DNA of 64,000 nucleotides, from NCBI GenBank assembly GCA_030323885.1, contig CM059194.1, forward strand, positions 682,001 to 746,000. Reading direction: 5' to 3'. The notes under the pieces are model-generated. The model was not told where the DNA came from. It ran no database searches and worked only from the letters and a program-made list of their open reading frames with translations. Each line of letters opens with the position of its first letter. The stretch's first letter is position 1. This document shows positions 35,901-47,900 of this stretch, in pieces. The stretch comes from Branchipolynoe longqiensis (lineage: Eukaryota > Annelida > Polychaeta > Phyllodocida > Polynoidae). The translations under genes were made by a program, and so were the position numbers.

Positions 35901-38900
35901 AAAGTAGGTTACTTCAAACTCAGGTAACGTAGGTTACTTCAAACTCAGGTAAAGTAGGTTACTTCAAACTCAGGTAAAGTAGGGTACTTCAAACTCAGGT
36001 AAAGTAGGTTACTTCAAACTCAGGTAAAGTAGGTTACTTCAAACTCAGGTAAAGTAGGTTACTTCAAACTCAGGTAAAGTAGGTTACTTCAAACTCAGGT
36101 AAAGTAGGGTACTTCAAACTCAGGTAAAGTAGGGTATTTCAAACTCAGGTAAAGTAGGTTACTTCAAACTTAGGTAACGTAGGTTACTTCAAACTCAGGT
36201 AAAGTAGGTTACTTCAAACTCAGGTAAAGTAGGATACTTGAAACTCAGGTAAAGTAGGGTACTTCAAACTCAGGTAATGTAGGATACTTCAAACTCAGGT
36301 AAAGTAGGGTATTTCAAACTCAGGTAAAGTAGGGTACTTCAAACTCAGGTAAAGTAGGTTACTTCAAACTCAGGTAAAGTAGGGTATTTCAAACTCAGGT
36401 AAAGTAGGGTACTTCAAACTCAGGTAAAGTAGGTTACTTCAAACTCAGGTAAAGTAGGGTACTTCAAACTCAGGCAAAGTAGGTTACTTCAAACTCAGGT
36501 AAAGTAGGTTACTTCAAACTCAGGTAAAGTAGGTTACTTCAAACTCAGGTAAAGCAGGCAATCACGGTCAATCTAATATCATTATCTCAGACAATGACAT
36601 AAACCATCAGATTATGCAACCTTAAGAACGAGTAAAGGCAAATGCATCGGCTTTAAGAAAATCCAGTAGATATAAACATGTATACAAACGTGCATATCCC
36701 AACTTTTCCATCTGCCTAGAATTGAATGATTTATTATTGTGTTGGACTGCAGGGTGCTTAGCCAGTTGCCGCTGCTGAATCTGACCTGCGTTGTTTTGAA
36801 AGTTTATCATTGTGTGTTAATGTGATGCTGTGCTGTACACCTTTCGGCAGTGACCGGACGTGGTGGTCTAATTGGTAGAGCGCAGGCTTCCCTTGCGGGA
36901 GATCGGGGTTCGATTCCCCGTCGTGTCAAACCAATGACTTATAAAATTGATACTTGTAGCTTCCTACTCTCGCGCCTGACATTAATAGGATGGGACAAGG
37001 ACTGGTTGGCTTAGTGTCAGGATAATGTGACTGAGTGGGGTATAGGGTCTAAGCGTCTCTGCTGACTTGCAGGTCTAAGCGCCTCTGCTGTCTTGCAGGT
37101 CTAAGCGCCTCTGCTGTCTTGCAGGTCTAAGCGCCTCTGCTGTCTTGCAGGTCTAAGCGCCTCTGCTGTCTTGCAGGTTTTAGCGGCTCTGCTGTCTTGC
37201 AGGTCTAAGCGCCTCTGCTGTCTCGAGGGTCTAAGCACTTCTGCTGACTTGCAGGTCTAAGCGCCTCTGCTGACTTGCAGGTCTAAGCGCCTCTGCTGTC
37301 TTGCATGTCTAAGCGCCTCTGCTGACTTGCAGGTCTAAGTGCCTCTGCTGACTTGCAGGTCTAAGCGCCTCTGCTGACTTGCAGGTCTAAGCGCCTCTGC
37401 TGTCTTGCAGGTCTAAGCGCCTCTGCTGTCTTGCAGGTATGGCATCCTGATCGACCCCGTCCGACTCTTCACCGCCTTCCTCATCAAGCCGTACAGCTGG
37501 CCTTCGATTGGTATTGTACTTGGTAAGTGTTGGCAACAGACATGTGAGTTCACCAGTCCTTTGTCGCTTCCTAGCCTGGTGACCAGACGGGATGGCCAAA
37601 TGAGTTAGAGTGTCCGTCTCGCGTGCTGGTAGATCATGGGGTTGTGGGTTCGAATCCTGGTCGAATCAAACCAATGACTTAAAAATTGATACTTGTCACT
37701 TCCTAGCCAGGCGCTCGGCATTATTAAGACATGGCAAGGACTGGTATGCTCAGTGTCAGGATAATGTGACTGACTGGGATACCGGGTCATGGTGCCGACG
37801 GCCTGGTTTCCCACTGGGACAGCACTATAAAGTCGTCATGAGTGCGCACTGTCACAAGTCGGTAACCATCCTGATATGACCTTAGATGTTGCTAGGACGT
37901 AAAACAATAAACAAACCTAGCCTGGCATTCGGTATTAATAGGATAGGGCAAGGACTGGTTAGCTCAGTGTCAGGATAATGTGACTGAGTGGGATATTGGG
38001 TCATGGTGCCGGCAGCCTGATTTCCCAATGGGGCAGCAATATAAAGTCACCATAATTGTGCCCTGTCACAAGTCGGTATCCATCCTGATATGACCTTAGA
38101 TCTTGCCAGGACTTAAAACTTGAACAATCAACCAATCACTGTCAAGCTAGTACTGTCGCAGTGTCAGTGAAGCCCTGCCCTCATTTTGCCGTGTTATCAT
38201 TGCAAGTTGACTGTCAAACTAGTACTGTCACGCTGTCATTTTGCGTCTTGTCGTTGCAGGCTGTAATGTGTTCATCCTCACCTCGTTCTGTGTCGAGACG
38301 CTGCTGGCCTCGGTGAGTGTGAAGTGCTGTGTGGCGCTGATTACCTGAGTGTCTGAGAGATGGTGAGTGTGAAGTGCTGTGTGGCACTGATTACCTGAGT
38401 GTCTGAGAGATGGTGAGTGTGAAGTGCTGTGTGGCACTGATTACCTGAGTGTCTGAGAGATGGTGAGTGTGAAGTGCCGTGTGGTGCTGATTACCTGAGT
38501 GTCTGAGAGATGGTGAGTGTGAAGTGCCGTGTGGCACTGATTACCTGAGTGTCTGAGAGGTGGTGAGTGTGAAGTGCCGTGTGGCACTGATTACCTGAGT
38601 GTCTGAGAGGTGGTGAGTGTGAAGTGCCGTGTGGCGCTGATTACCTGATTGTCTGAGAGACGGTGAGTGTCAAGTGCCATGTGGTGCTGATTACCTGAGT
38701 GTCTGAGAGATGGTGAGTGTGAAGTGCCGTGTGGCACTGATGTCTGAGTGTCTGAGAGATGGTGAGTGTGAAGTGCTGTGTGGTGCTGATTACCTGAGTG
38801 TCTGAGAGATGGTGAGTGTGAAGTGCCGTGTGGTGCTGATTACCTGAGTGTCTGAGAGATGGTGAGTGTGAAGTGCTGTGTGGTGCTGATTACCTGAGTG

Positions 38901-41900
38901 TCTGAGAGATGGTGAGTGTGAAGTGCCGTGTGGTGCTGATTACCTGAGTGTCTGAGAGATGGTGAGTGTGAAGTGCCGTGTGGCGCTGATTACTTGAGTG
39001 TCTGAGAGATGGTGAGTGTGAAGTGATGTGTGGTGCTGATTACCTGATTGTCTGAGAGATGGTGAGTGTGAAGTGCTGTGTGGCACTGATTACCTGAGTG
39101 TCTGAGAGATGGTGAGTGTGAAGTGCCATGTGGCACTGATTACCTGAGTGTCTGAGAGATGGTGAGTGTGAAGTGCCGTGTGGTGCTGATGTCTGAGTGT
39201 CTGAGAGATGGTGAGTGTGAAGTGCTGTGTGGTGCTGATTACCTGAGTGTCTGAGAGATGGTGAGTGTGAAGTGCTGTGTGGTGCTGATTACCTGAGTGT
39301 CTGAGAGATGGTGAGTGTGAAGTGCCATGTGGTGCTGATTACCTGAGTGTCTGAGAGATGGTGAGTGTGAAGTGCCATGTGGTGCTGATTATCTGAGTGT
39401 CTGAGAGATGGTGAGTGTGAAGTGCTGTGTGGTGCTGATTACCTGAGTGTCTGAGAGATGGTGAGTGTGAAGTGCCATGTGGTGCTGATTACCTGAGTGT
39501 CTGAGAGATGGTGAGTGTGAAGTGCTGTGTGGTGCTGATTACCTGAGTGTCTGAGAGATGGTGAGTGTGAAGTGCCATGTGGTGCTGATTACCTGAGTGT
39601 CTGAGAGATGGTGAGTGTGAAGTGCTGTGTGGTGCTGATTACCTGAGTGTCTGAGAGATGGTGAGTGTGAAGTGCTGTGTGGTGCTGATTACCTGAGTGT
39701 CTGAGAGATGGTGAGTGTGAAGTGCCATGTGGTGCTGATTACCTGAGTGTCTGAGAGATGGTGAGTGTGAAGTGCTGTGTGGTGCTGATTACCTGAGTGT
39801 CTGAGAGATGGTGAGTGTGCAGTGCCATGTGGTGCTGATTACCTGAGTGTCTGAGAGATGGTGAGTGTGAAGTGCCGTGTGGTGCTGATCACCTGATTGT
39901 CTGAGAGATGGTGAGTGTGAAGTGCCATGTGGCGCTGATTACCTGAGTGTCTGAGAGATGGTGAGTGTGAAGTGCCGTGTGACGCTGATGTCTGAGTGTC
40001 TGAGAAATGCGGCTTGTTGCTGCTGATTAGATAACCTGAGTGTCTGGGAATGACGAGCTATCTGATACGGTGTCAATTTTGTTACCGGGCAGGGATGCGA
40101 CTTTTTCAGGTCTCAATGCATTTCTAAGTTAAGAAAAAAGGGTTCGAGAGCTGAACAATTAGATACCAAGTTGTTTATTGCATCTAAAGTTCCATGGTCC
40201 GATGCGACATATTTTTGTCAAAACCAAAATACTTACCTACATTTGATTCTACTTGTGTTCCTTTAGGGCCGGATGTCGGAGAGACTGGGAAACACCATCA
40301 ACGGCGTCAACATCCTCATCGAGATCCTGCTGCCCGCCGTGCTCGTGTTTTGGCTGCATCCCCCGCCAGGTGCCGCCACCCTGCTTACATGTGTAACCCA
40401 TTAAGGACGCGATCTGCGCCACTGAACCCTACACAGGGTTCGTGCGGGTTCGTGAAAATCTGGAAAGTCCTGGAATTTGATAATTCAAGATTTCAGGCCT
40501 GGAAAGTTCTGGGATTTGTCTAAAAATCTTTGGAAATTGGAAAATGATGAATATAATCTTTTTAATCGTGTATTCGCCGATGTGCCCGGATTTTAATCAG
40601 TGATGTTTTTTTAAATTTAAAGTGATTTTTATGGCTTTGTTTTCCTGCCTGTTGATTTATATATTTTTATATTAGAACTATATATATGTCGTTATTTTTT
40701 TTTATCCTTATTTACACTTCACATCTTTCAGTCAATCCACTATGAATCCATCCGTGTTTCGGGGTTCTGGGTAATCGGGGTAATTTAATAAACATCTTAG
40801 AAACGTTCTGGAGTTTTGCACTGAAACGTGCTGAAAAGTGGTGGAATTTGTCTAAGTGCGAATGAACCCTGCTCCAGCAGGACGCTACCTGCGTCTCCAG
40901 ACGCGTCCTCTAATCGTTATCAGCAAAGTCTTAGTGTCCACCCGGCACAGATATGCTGCCGACCAGACGGGGTGGCCGAATCAGTTGAGCGTCCGTCTCC
41001 CATTTTGGTAGATCGTAGGATTCGAACCCACGGGTACGAACCCTGGTTGAGTCAAATCAATGACTGCATTATTAGGATATGGCAAGGACTGGTTGGCTCA
41101 GTGTCGTGATAATGTGACTGACTGGGATACCAGGTCATGGTGCTGGTGGCCTGGTCTCCCAGTGGGGCAGCACTATAAAGTTGCCATGAGTGTGCACTGT
41201 CACAAGTCGGTACCGTCCTGATATGACCTTAGATGTTGCCTGGATGTAAAACTCCAACAAAAAAAACAACCAATTTTCATGTGTTTTCCACTCATGACTA
41301 TTAGACTACTATCTGGAACTCAATACAGTACAACCCCGTTAAACCAAGCTTGGTTAAACCAAACAATCGGTTAATCCAAACTTTTTTCGGCGGCCCGGCA
41401 AAATACTACCATTTATCATATAAAAAAGTTGGTTAAACCAAAGTCGGTTAATCGAAAGTATCGGTTAAGCCAAACAAAATTGTCGGCCCAAGGCCATTTT
41501 CGGTACAGTTAAACCAAATTTTCATATGCTTTTAAGGTCATCTGAGAAAAAAGTTTGGATTAACCAATCGTTTGATTTAACCAAGCTTGGTTTAATGGGG
41601 TTAAACTGTATATGCATAAAAGAACAATAATCATACTGTCCACATACATTGTATATTACATTCCTAATGCCAAGTCAAAGTCGAAGTCAAAGCTCGGATA
41701 AACCAATGATCGGTTAATCCAAACAAATTTCTAGGGTCCCTTCAAGTTTGGTTTAACAGGGTTATACTGTACCAGTAAAGATTAGAAACCTTAAAACTAT
41801 GAAAAACTTCTGTAAAAAACTAAAGATAAGCTATCTCAAAGCATACTAAATCGATTACCAGTAAAGAATATATATAATAGGACATAGCTGTCATTAACTA

Positions 41901-44900
41901 GTCGCATACTTTAAAATATCACGTGGCTATGGCAAAGAACATAGAATTTACCCCTATTAACATACATGCAAAATAACTACTGATACTGCATGTAAGTACA
42001 TTAATCCATGACACAATATCCATATAATATTCCTATCATTACTTTGTTTTTTACTAACTGTGAAGAGACGCATCAGTATCTCATCATAATCATTAGTTAA
42101 AAATGTAGCTTAAGTTTTATCATTTGTTATTGTCATCACTTGTTCATTCACATCATGAAGACCAGCTAGATAAGCATCGTTTTACTGGGCTCCTTTCTGT
42201 CTGTAAGGAATTTGTATGCATTTATTGTATCACCTCAGTTTATTGTAAACATACCTTGCAGAGAGTTGAAACAAAAGAATTTAGAGGCTCGGTGCTGCCG
42301 TGAATATGGCCCATGCTGCCCACATGGCGTAAAGCAACCACCGATCACACTTCCCTGTGTCCTTAATGGTTTCACTTTGCCTGCAGTGTTTTCGTCTGTG
42401 GCTCTCGCCATTTGTACAGCCGTCTTCCTGAAGCTGGTCTCCTACACGCGAGTGAACGCTTGGTGTCGCGCCAACCTCCGAGAGCCGCACATAAGGCGCA
42501 ACCGGGCCAAGTCCGTTGGTGGTGAGTCATCGACTAGTTCTCCTTCCGGTTTAATCAGTGAAATTGAAACAATGTGAAAATGCAATGTGTTTCCGCACTG
42601 TGCTTCATTTGTATTTGTCTTTTTGCACGATTATGTAAACCTTTTCTTGCGTCCCCACAGGGCTCCATAGGCCTAAGCTAAAAGGTACTGTAAGTGTGGT
42701 TTGCTTGGAGTACAGGCAGGTGCCAACATAGACCTCTGACTGCATATACCTGTAACACCTGCCCGTGAAACTCTGACTGGACAGCTCTGACCCGGCACTG
42801 TCTCCTGCCACTAATTGTTAATTGTTAATGTATGACTATGTACAAATGTACGAATGTATGACTATGGTTACAAGTTGTTAATTGTCAATGTATAATGGCT
42901 ACAAGTTGTTAATTGTTAATGTGTGACAGCTACAAGTTGTTAATTGTTAATGTGTGACAGCTACAAGTTGTTAATTGTTAATGTGTGACAGCTACAAGTA
43001 GTTATTTGTTAATGTTAATGTATGATGGCTACAAGTTGTTAATTGTTAACATGTTTATGTATGATGGCTACAAGTTGGTAATTGTTAATGTAGCATGGCT
43101 ACAAGTTGTTAATTGTTAACATTTTAATGTATGATGGCTACAAGTAGTTAATTGTTAATGTATGATGGCTACAAGTTGGTAATTGTTAACATGTTAATGT
43201 ATGATGGCTACAAGTTGGTAATTGTTAATGTATGATGGCTACAAGTTGGTAATTGTTAACATGTTAATGTATGATGGCTACAAGTAGTTAATTGTTAACA
43301 TGTTAATGTATGATGGCTACAAGTTGTTAATTTTTAACATGTTAATGTATGATGGCTACAAGTTGTTAATTGTTAACATGTTAATGTATGATGGCTACAA
43401 GTTGGTAATTGTTAACATGTTAATGTATGATGGCTACAAGTTGGTAATTGTTAATGTTAATGTATGATGGCTACAAGTTGGTAATTGTTAACATGTTAAT
43501 GTATGATGGCTACAAGTTGGTAATTGTTAATGTATGATGGCTACACGTTGTTAATTGTTAACATGTTAATGTATGATGGCTACAAGTTGTTAATTGTTAA
43601 CATGTTAATGTATGATGGCTACAAGTTGGTAATTGTTAACATGTTAATGTATGATGGCTACAAGTTGGTAATTGTTAATGTTAATGTATGATGGCTACAA
43701 GTTGGTAATTGTTAACATGTTAATGTATGATGGCTACAACTTGGTAATTGTTAATGTATGATGGCTACAAGTTGGTAATTGTTAACATGTTAATGTATGA
43801 TGGCTACAAGTTGTTAATTGTTAATATGTTAATGTATGACGGCTACAACTTAGTATAAGTTGGAATTGGTCCCTGCTGTACTGACAATAAGCATGGTCCT
43901 GCTTGTTTAACAGCCGCAGTTGTCTACTTTAGCGATAGAATGCTTGGTAAGAATGCCCTATTCACCCTATTCACGTGCGACCTAATTATGCATCAGAACG
44001 AGGCTGAGTAAGCGTCGGTATTGGAAATGGCCATAAGACACTACTGTGTGCCGATGTGTATGAACTACTACAGAAATTAAAGAGTAAAATTTGAAGATAT
44101 TAACTTTTGAAACTATCATAATCATTTTTGCTGACCTTTTTTTCTTCTATTTATTGGTCAATTTTCGTGAAGATTGAGTGATGATCAGATGCATTTCAGT
44201 AGGCAATGTCAACAAAATCACTCAACTTGGCTGCCAATCTTTTCTTAAATTCAAAATTGCATAACTTTCTTAATAGATATATTTAAAAAATATATTTGAA
44301 CCCTTTTAAAGCTTTTATTAATTTGTAATTACTAAGACTAGTTGTTTAACTGTGTTGCGCAGATAGCTACACTGACAGTGCTGCATTACATGATACCACC
44401 ATAACTATGCAGACTTGAAGTTGACATTGTAGTTAAAGAATAGGAAAAATCACAATGCAAGGGTCACCCAATCTTCATGAAAATTGGCCAATAGATAGAA
44501 AACAGGTATGCAAAGATGAATATGTTCCTTTAAAAAATGAATACCCTCAAATTTGAGTGATTTCGAGAGGTTTTGGTCGACAAAAAAGTATTCACATTGC
44601 TTTACATACAGCGGTGCCGTTCAGACGCGTAAGTGCCCTCGGTCTGGTTTCAACATGGCCACGCGTGAATAGGGTGAATTCTGCATGTATAAGTCAGTCT
44701 GTACATACATGGCTTCTGTGTCCGAATCGGTAGAGCGCAATCCTCGAGTGCGGAAGGTCAGGAGTTCAGTTCCCGGTCGAGTCAAACCAATGACTTTAAA
44801 ATTGACACTTGTCACTTCCTAGCCTGGCGCTCGGCATTAATAGGACAGGGCAAGGACTGGTTAGCCCAGTGTCAGGATAATGTGACTGAGTGGGATATCG

Positions 44901-47900
44901 GGTCATGGTGAAGGCGGGCTGATTTCCCAATGGGACAGCACTATAAAGTTGCCATGAGTACACACTGTCACAAGTCAGTGCCCGATATCATATGACCTTA
45001 TATGTTGCCAGGATGTAAAACTCCAACAACCAACTTACCGGTTATGGTCCCATCACTGAACTTGTGCAATGCTGACCTCCTCAGAACTGTGATGGTGGAT
45101 GGTGGGTGGTGGGTGGTGGATGGTGGATGGTGCCCTAGACACAGCAGGTTTAAGTCTGCTGAATCAGCCCTAGACACTGCAGGTTTAAGTCTGCTGAATC
45201 AGCCCTAGACATTGCAGGTTTAAGTCTGCTGAATGAGTCGTAGACACAGCAGGTTTAAGTCTGCTGAATCAGCCCTAAACACTGCAGGTTCAAGTCTGCT
45301 GAATCAGCCCTACACACTGCAGGTTTAAGTCTGCTGAATGAGTCGTAGACACAGCAGGTTTAAGTCTGCTGAATCAGCCCTAAACACTGCAGGTTCAAGT
45401 CTGCTGAATCAGCCCTACACACTGCAGGTTTAAGTCTGCTGAATCAGCCCTAGACACTGCAGGTTTAAGTCTGCTGAATCAGCCCTAGACACTGCAGGTT
45501 TAAGTCTGCTGAATCAGCCCTAGACACTGCAGGTTTAAGTCTGCTGAATCAGCCCTAGACACTGCAGGTTTAAGTCTGCTGAATCAGCCCTAGACACAGC
45601 AGGTTTAAGTCTGCTGAATCAGCCCTAGACACTGCAGGTTTAAGTCTGCTGAATCAGTCGTAGACACAGCAGGTTTAAGTCTGCTGAATCAGTCGTAGAC
45701 ACAGCAGGTTTAAGTCTGCTGAATCAGCCCTAGACATTGCAGGTTTAAGAATGCTGAATCAGCCCTAGACATTGCAGGTTTAAGTCTGCTGAATCAGTCG
45801 TAGACACAGCAGGTTTAAGTCTGCTGAATCAGTCGTAGACACAGCAGGTTTAAGTCTGCTGAATCAGCCCTAGACACAGCAGGTTTAAGTCTGCTGAATC
45901 AGCCCTAGACATTGCAGGTTTAAGTCTGCTGAATCAGCCCTAGACACTGCAGGTTTAAGTCTGCTGAATCAGTCGTAGACACAGCAGGTTTAAGTCTGCT
46001 GAATCAGCCCTAGACACTGCAGGTTTAAGTCTGCTGAATCAGTCGTAGACATTGCAGGTTTAAGTCTGCTAAATCAGCCCTAGACACTGCAGGTTTAAGT
46101 CTGCTGAATCAGTCGTAGACATTGCAGGTTTAAGTCTGCTAAATCAGCCCTAGACACTGCAGGTTTAAGTCTGCTAAATCAGCCCTAGACATTGCAGGTT
46201 TAAGTCTGCTAAATCAGCCCTAGACATTGCAGGTTTAAGTCTGCTAAATCAGCCCTAGACATTGCAGGTTTAAGTCTGCTAAATCAGCCCTAGACACTGC
46301 AGGTTTAAGTCTGCTGAATCAGCCCTAGACACTGCAGGTTTAAGTCTGCTAAATCAGCCCTAGACATTGCAGGTTTAAGTCTGCTAAATCAGCCCTAGAC
46401 ATTGCAGGTTTAAGTCTGCTGAATCAGCCCTAGACACTGCAGGTTTAAGAATGCTGAATCAATCGTAGATAAGTGGATAAGTGTTTCCAGATATGGTGTT
46501 ATGAAGCTGCAATGTACGTCTTTACAGACAACTTATCACGGTTACCTCTTATAGGTAACTTACCACTGGCAACCATGTGACAGGACAGTGTTCTTATCGC
46601 TACCTTATTATGGCTAACCATGTGACACCGCAGTGTTCTTATCGCTACCTTATTATGGCTAACCATGTGACACCACAGTGTTCTTATTGCCAACTTATTA
46701 TGGCTAACCATGATTGATTGATTGATTGATTGATTGGTGTTTGCTTTACGCCGTGTCGCCAGCATAGGCCATATTCACGGCGACGGCTAACCATGTGACA
46801 CCAGTGTTCTTATCGGTAGTTTATCATGGCCAACCAGGTGACACCATGGTGTTCTTATAGGTAGTTTATCATGGCCAACCATGTGACACCATGGTGTTTT
46901 TATCGGCAGTTTATCATGGCCAGCCATGTGACACCATGGTGTTCTTACAGGTAGTTTATCATGGCCAATCATGTGACACCATGGTGTTTTTATCGGTAGT
47001 TTATCATGGCCAACCATGTGACACCATGGTGTTCTTATAGGTAGTTTATCAAGGCCAACCATGTGACACCATGGTGTTTTTAACGGCAGTTTATCATGGC
47101 CAACCATGTGACACCAGTGTTCTTATCGGTAGTTTATCATGGCAACTATGTGACACCATGGTGTTCTTATCTGAAGTTTATCATGGCCAATCATGTGACA
47201 CCAGGCTGCGGGCTGTGTGTAACAGTCGAGCGGTTCAGTGTGAACAGTGAGTGCACCCGTGATAATTATGAATATGGTGTTAAACTGATTAAAGTTGCAT
47301 GGTCCGATGAAATATAATTTTGTCAAAATTAAAACAACTACTTACATTTGATCCTATATATCCAACTTAGATACTGGTGTATTAGCTAATGATTTGGGAC
47401 AGCATATACAGAATAACCAGTGAATTTATAACCTCACCCCTTTAGACACTCACTTTGAAACACCTATTATGTAGGGAGGCCATTAACCAATTAGGCCAAT
47501 CTCGTGACCTCATTAACCTCACCCCCCCCCCCCGCCAACCAAGTAGGCCTACTGTGCAGGGCCATAGAGGGGAAGGGGAAATGAGGTGGATGTTGCCCCT
47601 CCCCCCTCCATGGTGGATATTCAATGCTATTTGGTCAATTCAATAAATATAATTGATCAATTTGGGTAATTTAAATTCTAATGTATGTGAGGATGTGCAG
47701 GCAGGCATGTGTTTTACGTGCATCCGTTTGAAATTTGTCAGTTACACTGTATATAAAAGGAAAACATTTTTTTGTTATTGAATGTAAAAAGGAGTGAGCC
47801 ATATGGAATGAGATATGTGCATTTGAAAGTTTTTGACTTTCAGATCTTTTGTATTAGCTGATGCAGCAGCCATTCCATGAGCATTAATAGTTTGATGGGA

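Larger units (their letters stand above)
34885..36621 (-). mobile_element. Family C copy spanning intron 3, split and internally amplified
   Basis: In minus orientation the family C segments run from ccaacttaggtactggtgca (34888), right after the exon 3 donor, to cagattatgcaaccttaag (36607-36624). It is split by a 556-bp TIR element and by expansion of one internal 25-bp segment. Confidence 0.65.

Noticed and set aside
37052..40008. CRISPR array
   Set aside because: Units are contiguous tandem copies with no unique spacers, in animal DNA between coding exons; the same holds for the other arrays.
42212..42386. Upstream extension of exon 7 as an open frame from 42212
   Set aside because: The acceptor ctgcag at 42381-42386 gives correct phase and homology; the upstream open frame runs through a LINE tail fragment.
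1798..45032. Functional tRNA genes at the box A/B matches
   Set aside because: The heads are followed by the conserved SINE body and tail at many sites, with degraded cloverleaf arms, so they are SINE heads.
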